Part shown: positions 1 to 7,838 of the stretch, in pieces
Layout: the number at the start of each line of letters is the position of its first letter
Position numbering within the stretch: position 1 is the stretch's first letter
Source: Alphaproteobacteria bacterium UBA3773
GTDB taxonomy: Bacteria; Pseudomonadota; Alphaproteobacteria; RF32; CAG-239
DNA: 27,236 nt
Assembly (NCBI GenBank): GCA_002372275.1
Contig: DFFP01000020.1
Coordinates: 1-27,236, forward strand
Direction of reading: 5' to 3'
Position numbers and translations under genes: made by a program
Notes under the pieces: model-generated
What the model saw: only the letters and a program-made list of their open reading frames with translations
The model's database searches: none
What the model was told of the DNA's origin: nothing

Positions 1-1530
1 CAAATAAGAGCTCATGAGTTCAATAAACACGGAGCTGATCACGCCAAGCGCACGTGCATCTGTTTGGTTAATGGAAAGATAGACCGAAATCGGCTTGAAC
101 ACCCCGGTTACCGGATCTTTCATTCCGCGCAAATCCTTAAATTGCAAGTCAGAAAAGCTTGTTCTGGCAACAACAGCCGCGTTTTTGAAAATATTAATAC
201 CGGCAAATGCCGTCGAAATCACAGATCCGCGTTCCTTATCCGGCATAGCTGATAAGGCACTGAGCTCGGTGTAACAACGCTGGGCATAACCGTATTTTCT
301 GGCTTCTTCCACAGCCTCATCTAACAAATCGTGCATCGGGTCAGCCATTGCTGCCATCTGATCCCCTTCAGCTAAACGGCGCTTAATTTCTTGCGCCTGT
401 TTAATTTGAGCCTCGGTCAACCACTCTAAAATCATAGCGATACATGCTTCTCTTCCGATCCACTTTTCAGGAAGCAAATTCCATGTTCCGATCGGCAAAT
501 AGTTATCGATTGTGATCGCATCATTTTGCAAATTATTCAAAGCTTGAGGCACTTGCGGATCACGCATATCACGATAATAACTCTCTAAAACTCGTTTATC
601 TTCGGCATCAAGTTTGCCCTCATAAATTCGCCCGATAAAATAGTCATTAGCGCGTGCACGCTCACATTTTGACGCAATAAAATGAATAAATCCGGTTAAC
701 GCCGCACGACCTGTTTGCGACCAGTGCGGATCTGCACCGCCTTTGGGGTCTTCGACCAAAATATTACAAATCGAGTCCACATACATATCCCGATCCGGTC
801 CCATTTCAGGCAAAGCGCCCGGCGACAACGGATTCCAGCTCGGATAATAAATGCCTTCCGAGGGCTTATCTTCCGCACCCCAGTTAATAATGAACACAGG
901 CCCGACCTTTGCTCTGGCGCCCGACGTTTTATAGTTCAGTTCCGGTTTCGGGTCGTTAATAATCAAACTGAGTGTTTGCGCATGGAAAATTGTCGGCATC
1001 ACCACGCCAACCGTTTTACCTGTTCCCGGAGGCGCACAACAAAGCGTTGAAAGTGTTTCTTTTAACAGAAGCAACCGTCCTTTAAATTTTCCGACAACCT
1101 GACAAAAACCATCAAAACCCAAAAGCTCCATTTTTTCGATGTCATGGAGAGTTGCAAGTCTGGCCGAACCATGAATATTTGATTGAAAACGATACGGACA
1201 CGATACCCCGCCGACAATTAACCCGAACGGAAGCGATATTACGGGCAAAATCGGTATCCAGTTACTGATTGAAAATTCATGTGATTTTGCCAGTTTATGC
1301 ATCCAGTTCGAGTATTGTTGAAACAAAAATGACGGATGCGTGAAAACCTGATGTATAAACAGTTTCACACTTTGAATCGTTTCTTTTGAAATGCCGCGCT
1401 GAAGCAAAAATGAAAACGGGAGCGAAAAAATCGTCAGTAAAATCGTAATGGTCAATGTTAGAATCATTGTCATTGCCATCCAACGGACAGCTCTGTCATA
1501 TTCTTCCCACTCAACGCCTCTTTGTTTCAT
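1..1530 (-). CDS. VirD4/TraG-type coupling ATPase (T4CP), C-terminal part beyond window edge
   Basis: Type IV coupling proteins are membrane-anchored hexameric ATPases that pass protein or DNA substrates to a type IV secretion channel. The ORF runs open from an ATG at 1530, preceded by AAAGG, to base 1: 510 codons with no stop. The N-terminus has two hydrophobic segments (about residues 16-43 and 86-104), as in VirD4. A Walker A motif, PPGTGKT, begins at residue 167 and is followed by VGVVMPT and by IINDPKPELNYKTSGARA, matching the VirD4 'lvlDpKGE...tagyR' region. Further on, GSVISTAFAGINIF and ARTSFSDLQFKDLR match the conserved central region of TraG/VirD4. The Walker B region and C-terminus would lie left of the window. 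The gene starts 13 nt after the 467-aa membrane protein gene ends, so it is the last visible gene of that operon. Family assignment is firm. Whether it serves conjugation or effector secretion cannot be told from here. Confidence 0.88.
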   Translation of the reverse strand, partial: MKQRGVEWEEYDRAVRWMAMTMILTLTITILLTIFSLPFSFLLQRGISKETIQSVKLFIHQVFTHPSFLFQQYSNWMHKLAKSHEFSISNWIPILPVISLPFGLIVGGVSCPYRFQSNIHGSARLATLHDIEKMELLGFDGFCQVVGKFKGRLLLLKETLSTLCCAPPGTGKTVGVVMPTIFHAQTLSLIINDPKPELNYKTSGARAKVGPVFIINWGAEDKPSEGIYYPSWNPLSPGALPEMGPDRDMYVDSICNILVEDPKGGADPHWSQTGRAALTGFIHFIASKCERARANDYFIGRIYEGKLDAEDKRVLESYYRDMRDPQVPQALNNLQNDAITIDNYLPIGTWNLLPEKWIGREACIAMILEWLTEAQIKQAQEIKRRLAEGDQMAAMADPMHDLLDEAVEEARKYGYAQRCYTELSALSAMPDKERGSVISTAFAGINIFKNAAVVARTSFSDLQFKDLRGMKDPVTGVFKPISVYLSINQTDARALGVISSVFIELMSSYL

Positions 1531-1543
1531 TTATCAAATACCT

Positions 1544-2947
1544 TTATATTAACTTTTTCATTAATTTTTTAAGCAGCATTAAATCATCGCTGTCAAGTCT
1601 TTCTTTTGTTTGAGACACAACCTGAGCCAAGGGCGGTAAATCTGATGGCTTTCCTTTGGCATATCGGACCACTTTCACATTCAAGTCATTCCATGTATCA
1701 AACATATCTTCTGCGTTAATAATATTGCCTGCTGTCACAATCACATACGGTTCAATATCCATATCAAAGTACGAACCGGACAACAATTTCTCAAAATGCC
1801 GACGAGCCACATCAATTGTGCGCACAGGCGAAATGCGATGCGAATTTTCCGAAAACCATAAAGGCTCTTCATCATTAAATCTTTCTTCATCAGCGAGCCA
1901 ATCCCCCGGCTCTTTATCGATCATACAAATCAAAATCCTGTCTTCACACACCGCAACATAATCCAAAAGCGCCCCGCGAACCGAAATATTTCGCATCACA
2001 TCATACCCCTTGTTTGCGAGAACATCTCCTATTGTTCCACCGCTTGCACCGGCCGATTTTTCTCTTCTGTTATCCCTTCGATCGGACCTGGTCTGCTTTT
2101 CTGTTTTACGGCGTGGCTTTGGAGCTTCATAAAATTCATCGTCATCATCAAATTTTTCAATTCTGCGATTTTGCTCGCGACGCACGCGCGGTGCCGGTTC
2201 ATAATCATCTAAATCGTCATTTTCATCATCAAAAATATCTTCTGAGATATGCCTGTCCGTATGTCTTGCAGGCTGTATGGAGTTTTCAAAATCATCTGAA
2301 CGCTTCGATTTCTTATTTTTTTCGGAATCAATTTTAAAAATATCCGATTGTTCAAACGAATCGATATCTAAATCAAAATTATCATCTTCATCATCTAAAT
2401 TAAACACTGCATGCGAAAGCGGATCAGTGACCGGCATTTCGCGTCTGGTAGACGCTGCCGATGCTGTAACACTGGGCGCCGATAGGGCTGCCGAAGCGGG
2501 TGCCGATACATTCACAGGTGCCTTATAATCCGAAATCGGTAACCTGCGCCCGCTCGGGCGAACTTCTTTGTATGATTTTCGTTTCACAACCACCGGCGGG
2601 GTACTGACCGCTTGAGCAATCGGGCGGAATGTTCTGCGAATAAGTTTAAATGGAAGTGAGATAATATTATAAATCAAGCATTCCCACGGAATAAGGCTTA
2701 AGGCAATCCACCCTGTGAGCCAAAGCGGAATAAATGTCAGTAAAATTAAAATAAACGCCCATTCTTTCGGCGTATCAATGACCCACCCTGATTGCCACAA
2801 ACTCCACGCATAAGCCCAGTGTGGCGGCCAAAAAATGTCAAAACGCCAATTTTCAAGCACAATAACACGCACACCCTCAATGAAGACAATACTCCAAAGA
2901 AGACCCACCAATGTTATTCTTGCTAAAACAAGCAGAGGTTTCAACAC
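1544..2947 (-). CDS. Membrane protein with disordered linker and NERD-like C-terminal domain
   Basis: No named family recognised. Seen in 467 residues: two N-terminal hydrophobic segments (about 5-31 and 63-88) flanking a Trp-rich loop; a long low-complexity charged linker (about 120-310) with Asp/Glu runs and Lys/Arg clusters; then a folded C-terminal domain (about 310-467). That domain has the layout of a NERD/restriction-endonuclease-like fold: LLDYVAV, then LICMIDKEPGDW, then a helix and PYVIVTAG. The expected E-x-K is not clean (MIDKE), so catalysis is doubtful. The first 60 residues align without gaps to the 166-aa protein next door. The start is GTG at 2947 or TTG at 2944: AGGAG at 2951-2955 is better spaced for the TTG, and the overlapping ATG at 2949 reads straight into a stop. 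Adjacency to the coupling ATPase suggests a membrane adaptor for that complex, which is inference. Confidence 0.75.
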   Translation of the reverse strand: MLKPLLVLARITLVGLLWSIVFIEGVRVIVLENWRFDIFWPPHWAYAWSLWQSGWVIDTPKEWAFILILLTFIPLWLTGWIALSLIPWECLIYNIISLPFKLIRRTFRPIAQAVSTPPVVVKRKSYKEVRPSGRRLPISDYKAPVNVSAPASAALSAPSVTASAASTRREMPVTDPLSHAVFNLDDEDDNFDLDIDSFEQSDIFKIDSEKNKKSKRSDDFENSIQPARHTDRHISEDIFDDENDDLDDYEPAPRVRREQNRRIEKFDDDDEFYEAPKPRRKTEKQTRSDRRDNRREKSAGASGGTIGDVLANKGYDVMRNISVRGALLDYVAVCEDRILICMIDKEPGDWLADEERFNDEEPLWFSENSHRISPVRTIDVARRHFEKLLSGSYFDMDIEPYVIVTAGNIINAEDMFDTWNDLNVKVVRYAKGKPSDLPPLAQVVSQTKERLDSDDLMLLKKLMKKLI

Positions 2948-3005
2948 ATTCTCCTAAAATTTCCTTACAGAAGCATATTATATTTTTTAATCGTTAACAA
3001 GTCTT

Positions 3006-3506
3006 TTATGATTTTTTATTTTCAGATATTTTTTTCACCACACCGGCTCTCAAATTTTCCGATTCTTTGACTGTATTTTTATTTGCTTCATCTTCTTCTT
3101 TAATTTTTTCGTTAATCAAATCATCTAAGGTCAGTTTTTCGCCCACAACCAAATTTTTGACAACAACATGCTTTCCCTCATCCAAATATTTATTGATTTG
3201 GTGTTTTGAAAAACTTTCAAAGGGTTTCAAGAAAAGTTTAAAATATTGAACTTTCAATAATTTTCGGCCCCACCATATCCACAAAAAAACAATCAAAAAC
3301 AGAGCAATAAATAAAAAATAATCCGATGCCCCTTTAATCACGCCGTTCGCCTTCCAAAATGTCGAGAGATATCGCCACTGCCTGTCAGATAAAAAATTAA
3401 AATTCCAAATCCGAAACACAGCCTGCTGTGTCAGACCGATCCAAAAAAGTGTCCAGCTGACTGAAATAACAAAGAATCTGATGATTGAAAATAACTTTTT
3501 AATCAT
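3006..3506 (-). CDS. Small two-TM membrane protein, paralogous N-terminus to the 467-aa neighbour
   Basis: A 166-aa protein of unknown function. Two hydrophobic segments (about 5-31 and 62-80, the second containing FLIVFLWIWWG) flank a Trp/Phe-rich loop. A Lys/Glu-rich cytoplasmic tail follows (about 95-166). R10, W18, I23, W34, F36, W44, Y46, W51, V56 and I57 are identical at the same residue numbers in the 467-aa protein, so the two N-termini look like duplicated copies of one membrane module. The ATG overlaps the stop of the upstream 725-aa gene in an ATGA arrangement, which implies translational coupling and joint expression. It lacks the NERD-like domain of its paralogue. A role as a partner subunit in a coupling-protein complex is inference. 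Confidence 0.8.
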   Translation of the reverse strand: MIKKLFSIIRFFVISVSWTLFWIGLTQQAVFRIWNFNFLSDRQWRYLSTFWKANGVIKGASDYFLFIALFLIVFLWIWWGRKLLKVQYFKLFLKPFESFSKHQINKYLDEGKHVVVKNLVVGEKLTLDDLINEKIKEEDEANKNTVKESENLRAGVVKKISENKKS

Positions 3507-5680
3507 GATCTACCCTGTCCGGGTTTTGTAAATGACAAGTTGAGTTTCTGGTACTTATTTTTCCCACGTATTTTTCTTTCTAAAGCCTGAAAAGGTTTAA
3601 GGCGTTCATTATTTCTCTCGCGTTTAGCCTTAAGTGCTTCCTCTTCAGACTTGTTTCGTTTTAAAAAATATTCAAAAGGAATCGGAGCATTATTTTGCTT
3701 TGCTGCGCTCAATAAGTCTGTTGCATGTTCCAGCGTTGCTTTTAAGCGCTCACCGCCTTCAAGCTCTGCATCATGTGCACCTGCTTCTTGAATTTGTTTG
3801 CGTTCTGTCCTTAATTTATCTAAAATATCTCGTCCGTCCGAGCGTGGTTTTTTGCCGTTTGCATCAAAGTTACTTTGGTTCATATCCTCCATAATAAGGC
3901 GCTCAGCCGCAATTAAATCCTTACTTTGCTGATCTAAGTAAGCTACCATCCTTTGCGCGCCAATCGTCTCACAAACCCATTGTTCAAGTTTAGCAGGATC
4001 TCCTTTCAAATGTTGATATTCTGCTTTTAATTTTTCTTGATCTTCCGGTTTTGCCGTATTCAAAATTTCATCTTGAACAAACTGATCCTTTTCTTCATCC
4101 GTGTTTAATCCGCTAAAGCGTATTTGAGCCGATGACCGCTCTTCTTCTGCCACAATCAAACAAGACTTGATCAATTCTTCTCTGATTTTCTCTGCTTTTG
4201 CGTTTCTTTCAGCTTCAAGCTCGGAAGTACCTTTAAATTTACCTGTTTTCGGATCAAGCCACTTTGACTTATCATGCATTGCTTCCGAAAGCATTTCAAG
4301 ATGTGCTGTTTGCTGTGCAAAGATTTCTGCCGTTTCCATCATCAGCAGCATTGAATTTGAGCCATGCGTTAAAAAGTGTGCCACACTTTGAGGATCTTTT
4401 TGATAATCCTCTTTAATCTTATCAATAAAGGCTTCACCATAGCGCTGTTTTAAATCATCTTCTTTTTCAGGGCTTGGTGCTACACAAAATTCCAAAAGTT
4501 CCCGGCCGAGTTTTGCAACTTTTTCTTTTCTTCCCTCAATATGTTGACCGTTGACCTCTCCACCAACATAGTCACTGTGAATTTGAGAGCGCTTGAGCTT
4601 AAAACTATCATTAAAAGCATTCACTTTTTCAACAAAAGACTTTCCGTCTTCTGTTGAGGCAGCTTTGAGCGGAACGGGTTGATTATAATCATAACCGCCA
4701 TAAAGAAGCTTATCTAAAATAATTTTTGTCCCGTCTTCAACTTTATCAAAGATCCAGCTCATTCCTGCCAAGAACCATTCTTCATACATGTATTTAATAA
4801 TATCTTCATCCTTAAACTTTTCTTTTTTACCTCCATCATCAGCGGGGCGTTTTTGATCTCCGTTATAATTTTCAAGATCAGCTTCTTTTTCTTCCATTTT
4901 TTTCAAGGCTGCTGCCTGATCAGCCGTCAAGGTTCCGCGGTATTGAGCTTCTTTTAAGCCTTGTATCGTCATATCCTCACGTGCTTTTTCCACCACAAAC
5001 TCCTGACGCGGGGCTTGCATACATTCCTGATCTTTCAAATCTGCCAAACAGCGATATGTCGTTTTTTTAGATTCCTCCCTCACAGCATGCATCACATCTT
5101 CCACTTTTTGCCCTAAAACATTATGACTTTTTGGATTAGCCTGATACCCTTCTTTACCATAAAGTTTTTCATAAAACGCTGTTGTTTGATCATAGCTCTT
5201 ATCAATTGCCTCATGCAATTCACTGCTTTGCAGATTTTCTGTCTTTTCATCCGTATAAGCCGTACCTAAAAAATGGATATTTTTAGCAAATTGCGTCCCG
5301 ATAAGTTCGCCATTGGCAAGCCAAGCATTATCAAGTATATATTTGGAAGCTGTCCTGCCGTCCGGAAGTTTTACATCCTTTAAATTTTCAAGTACAACAC
5401 TTAAAGTTTCCATGGCTGCTGCATTTTGTTCAAGAATCTCCTGCACGCTTTTTCCGCTTTGATACAAAGATATCATATCCGGAACTTTAAAGTGTTCCAT
5501 AAAGCTCTTACTCATGAGAGCTTGCGGCAGCGCGGCAATATGTTCGGAGATTTCTTTTTTCTCATCATCCGAAAGTTCTTTTTTAGACGCGAGCTCGAAT
5601 AAACGATTTCCTTTTTCTTTCATAACGTCTTCGGAAGCGTTTTCTTGCTGAGCTGTTTGCGGATTAACTTCTTCTGCCAT
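3503..5680 (-). CDS. Large soluble, highly charged hypothetical protein (725 aa) of the coupling-ATPase operon
   Basis: No family recognised. The ATG at 5680 (MAEEVNPQ) is preferred over the one at 5695 because AAGGA sits about 7 nt upstream of it. There is no signal peptide or membrane segment. The protein is rich in Lys, Glu, Gln and Ala and looks almost wholly helical, with coiled-coil-prone stretches (about 225-275 and 490-560). The C-terminus is strongly basic and ends KPGQGRS, preceded by RERNNERLK and RKIRGKNK. VirD4-dependent substrates often carry positively charged C-terminal signals, so it could be a transferred protein or an adaptor. This is a hypothesis only. It is translationally coupled to the following 166-aa membrane protein. 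A possible internal promoter lies just upstream (5709-5737). Confidence 0.8.
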   Translation of the reverse strand: MAEEVNPQTAQQENASEDVMKEKGNRLFELASKKELSDDEKKEISEHIAALPQALMSKSFMEHFKVPDMISLYQSGKSVQEILEQNAAAMETLSVVLENLKDVKLPDGRTASKYILDNAWLANGELIGTQFAKNIHFLGTAYTDEKTENLQSSELHEAIDKSYDQTTAFYEKLYGKEGYQANPKSHNVLGQKVEDVMHAVREESKKTTYRCLADLKDQECMQAPRQEFVVEKAREDMTIQGLKEAQYRGTLTADQAAALKKMEEKEADLENYNGDQKRPADDGGKKEKFKDEDIIKYMYEEWFLAGMSWIFDKVEDGTKIILDKLLYGGYDYNQPVPLKAASTEDGKSFVEKVNAFNDSFKLKRSQIHSDYVGGEVNGQHIEGRKEKVAKLGRELLEFCVAPSPEKEDDLKQRYGEAFIDKIKEDYQKDPQSVAHFLTHGSNSMLLMMETAEIFAQQTAHLEMLSEAMHDKSKWLDPKTGKFKGTSELEAERNAKAEKIREELIKSCLIVAEEERSSAQIRFSGLNTDEEKDQFVQDEILNTAKPEDQEKLKAEYQHLKGDPAKLEQWVCETIGAQRMVAYLDQQSKDLIAAERLIMEDMNQSNFDANGKKPRSDGRDILDKLRTERKQIQEAGAHDAELEGGERLKATLEHATDLLSAAKQNNAPIPFEYFLKRNKSEEEALKAKRERNNERLKPFQALERKIRGKNKYQKLNLSFTKPGQGRS

Positions 5681-5708
5681 GATCAAATCCTTCAATTATT
5701 TTTTTAAC

Positions 5709-5737
5709 ACTTTAACATATTTTTATTATTTTGTCTA
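5709..5737 (-). promoter_or_regulatory. Possible internal sigma70 promoter for the 725-aa gene
   Basis: Read on the minus strand: -35 TAGACA, 17-bp spacer, -10 TAAAGT, in an extremely AT-rich gap about 30 nt before the ATG at 5680. In sequence this AT-rich, chance matches are common. Confidence 0.35.
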
Positions 5738-5764
5738 TTATTTTTTTTATTTTTATACTTTTTT

Positions 5765-6712
5765 TTATGCCTTAAAGTTTTTCAAAAAAACTCCGATACG
5801 ATGATTTTCTCTAATGCCGTCTTCGGGGGTTGGTTTAATCAGCCCGAACATTCTGGGCTTAATTTTTTCAACCTCAATCGGGGCATAAACGGCGGGGTTT
5901 GTTGTGAGCGCATCAAACGCACCTTTTGGGTCTTTGTTCGCGGTCTTAAAATAATTATTAATTAAGCGCTCCGCATCGATCGGAAAATTATATTTTTTAA
6001 GTGCTTCAATAAAGCGCTGTTTACGTTCGCGCCGTCTTTGATATTCTTCATAAATCGCTCTTTCAATACGCTTGCGCTGTGCTTTTAGACGTCTTTCTTC
6101 ATACGAAATTTCGCAGTTTTCCACATCAATTAAAATTTCAACATACGAAATAATGGCCAGCTGCAGATCCGGATCTTTTTGTCTTTCGGCAAAATTTAAG
6201 AATTCCTCATCTGAAGAATTCGGCGAAAGCGAGGCGATTTCATCTGGAAAAGATTTAAGCATAATATCCCATCCATGCATCGTATCTTCGTTAATTCTCC
6301 AACCCAAACTCGGCTTATAATTCGGAACCAATCTTTCAGGTTCAAACACCAAATCCGGCATTTTAAGTCCATGCGCCGCTGCAATTTCATTAATGGAAGC
6401 CATAAAATTCTGATAAGCCTGAACCAATTCATTTTCATCCGGTCCATAAACAATCGCCGGTGTTTGAGGCGTATTTGAAACTTCTTCAGTTTCAGCTTTG
6501 AGCGCCGTATGATTATCGGTAGCTTCAGATTTTTCCTGATTTTGAGTCGTACTTTCCGTTGCCGGTGTATCATGTTTTTCAGCAAAGATAAAGTCGTTTA
6601 AGAGTTTTTCAAAATCATCATCTGAATCGTTATTATCGTCTTGAAAAGAAGGAAGATCCGAAGAAACGTCATCCAATTGATTCATAATTTTTTGATTTAT
6701 ATCTTCTGCCAT
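5765..6712 (-). CDS. Soluble hypothetical protein (315 aa), first gene of the coupling-ATPase operon
   Basis: Function not recognised. The ATG at 6712 is preceded by AGGGAAA. Residues about 1-90 are acidic and low in complexity (Asp-rich around DDNNDSDDDFE, then Glu/Thr/Gln), so probably disordered. Residues about 95-190 form a helical folded region. A strongly charged helix rich in Arg, Lys and Glu follows (about 205-240, containing YQRRRERKQR), and the tail is basic and hydrophobic, ending GVFLKNFKA. There is no signal peptide or membrane segment. Its N-terminus (MAEDINQK) resembles that of the next gene (MAEEVNPQ), which is too short a match to argue homology. The gap to the next gene is 84 nt and AT-rich. 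By position it belongs with the coupling ATPase, possibly as chaperone, adaptor or substrate. It is divergently arranged to rluD. Confidence 0.75.
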   Translation of the reverse strand: MAEDINQKIMNQLDDVSSDLPSFQDDNNDSDDDFEKLLNDFIFAEKHDTPATESTTQNQEKSEATDNHTALKAETEEVSNTPQTPAIVYGPDENELVQAYQNFMASINEIAAAHGLKMPDLVFEPERLVPNYKPSLGWRINEDTMHGWDIMLKSFPDEIASLSPNSSDEEFLNFAERQKDPDLQLAIISYVEILIDVENCEISYEERRLKAQRKRIERAIYEEYQRRRERKQRFIEALKKYNFPIDAERLINNYFKTANKDPKGAFDALTTNPAVYAPIEVEKIKPRMFGLIKPTPEDGIRENHRIGVFLKNFKA

Positions 6713-6739
6713 GAATTTCCCTTTTTTTTAAAAAAATAA

Positions 6740-6768
6740 TTGTGAACCCTAAAAAGATATGTTATTTT
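6740..6768 (+). promoter_or_regulatory. Putative promoter of rluD
   Basis: -35 TTGTGA, 17-bp spacer, -10 TATTTT. The expected start of transcription falls within a few bases of the rluD ATG at 6776, which would make the message nearly leaderless. This agrees with the absence of any Shine-Dalgarno sequence. Confidence 0.4.
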
Positions 6769-6775
6769 ACGACGA

Positions 6776-7759
6776 ATGGAAGAAGAAAACAACATTTTTT
6801 TAAAAATTGATGAAAATATCGCTCCAAAAACGCGATTAGATAAGTTTTTGGCCAGTCAAATTCAAATTTCGCGCACATCTGCCCAGCGCTTAATTAAAAA
6901 CGGCAATGTAAGCTTAAACGGCGAGCTGATTTTTGATTGCGATTATAACCTTTCCCAAGACGACACGCTTGAAATTGAAAAAGAAGAGCCGGTAGAAGCC
7001 ACCCCAAAACCCCAAAATATCCCGCTTGATATTATCTATGAAGACAACGATTTAATCGTGATTAACAAACCGGCCGGCATGGTTGTTCACCCGGGTGCCG
7101 GTGTGTATGAAAACACAATCGTTAATGCCGTTTTATACCATGCCAAAGGCTCGCTTTCCGGCATCGGGGGAGTCTTACGCCCCGGAATCGTGCACCGAAT
7201 CGACAAAGAAACAAGCGGTTTGATTGTGGTTGCTAAAAATGATTTCACCCACATCAAACTTTCCGAGCAATTTGCCGTTCACTCGATTGAGCGTACCTAT
7301 AAAGCCTTTGTTTACGGCGTACTTAATCCGCTTGAGGGCACGATTGAGGGCAACATCGGACGCTCCAAATTTGACCGCAAAAAAATGGCGATCGTTAAAA
7401 CCTCCGGCAAACCCGCCATCACACATTATCAAACGCTTGAAGTTTTTCAAAACATTGCCTCTCTTGTGAGTTGCAAACTTGAAACAGGGCGCACACATCA
7501 AATCCGTGTTCATCTTTCATCAAAGGGCTGTCATTTAATCGGCGATAAGGTCTATAAAGAAAATCATCTTTCAACCTTAAGAGCAGACCTTGAGTTAAAA
7601 AAATTTCTTACCTCATTTCCGCGTCAGGCTCTGCACGCCGAAACGCTTGGTTTTATTCACCCAAAAACAAATGAAAAAATGTTTTTTTCAGCCCCTCTTC
7701 CCTCTGACTTAGAACTTTTGTATCAAAAACTTCATAACCTGTCATATACTCAAAATTAA
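6776..7759 (+). CDS. rluD: 23S rRNA pseudouridine synthase, RluD family
   Basis: Converts uridines to pseudouridine in the helix 69 region of 23S rRNA during ribosome assembly. The 327 residues hold an N-terminal S4 RNA-binding domain (about 16-75, with RLDKFLASQI and SRTSAQRLIKNGNVSLNG) and then the RluA/RluD catalytic domain. The signature GIVHRIDKETSGL carries the catalytic Asp at residue 143, and LETGRTHQIRVH follows near the C-terminus. NKPAGMVVHPG marks the start of the catalytic domain. Length is typical of RluD. There is no Shine-Dalgarno before the ATG, and the putative promoter sits so close that the mRNA may be leaderless. rluD directly before rpoH is an arrangement seen in other alphaproteobacteria. 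RluC/RluA-type alternatives are less likely given the S4 domain and this context. Confidence 0.9.
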   Translation: MEEENNIFLKIDENIAPKTRLDKFLASQIQISRTSAQRLIKNGNVSLNGELIFDCDYNLSQDDTLEIEKEEPVEATPKPQNIPLDIIYEDNDLIVINKPAGMVVHPGAGVYENTIVNAVLYHAKGSLSGIGGVLRPGIVHRIDKETSGLIVVAKNDFTHIKLSEQFAVHSIERTYKAFVYGVLNPLEGTIEGNIGRSKFDRKKMAIVKTSGKPAITHYQTLEVFQNIASLVSCKLETGRTHQIRVHLSSKGCHLIGDKVYKENHLSTLRADLELKKFLTSFPRQALHAETLGFIHPKTNEKMFFSAPLPSDLELLYQKLHNLSYTQN

Positions 7760-7779
7760 AAATAAAACTTTTTGCTATA

Positions 7780-7807
7780 TTGCCAATCATTTTTTTCTTT
7801 TTAATAT
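7780..7807 (+). promoter_or_regulatory. Putative rpoH promoter
   Basis: -35 TTGCCA, 16-bp spacer, -10 TAATAT, about 30 nt upstream of the rpoH start, in the rluD-rpoH gap. The match is moderate and was read by eye. Confidence 0.4.
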
Positions 7808-7838
7808 AAGCAAAGCCCACATTCAAGGAGTAAAAAGG

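Noticed and set aside
715..1050. 111-aa plus-strand ORF opposite the coupling ATPase
   Set aside because: It is antisense to the Walker A region and the conserved core of a clear gene on the minus strand, and its protein is Arg/His-rich, as expected of a shadow frame.
6196..6585. 129-aa minus-strand ORF overlapping the 315-aa gene
   Set aside because: It lies in another frame of the same strand, is very rich in Arg/Leu/Met/Ile, and has no ribosome-binding site.
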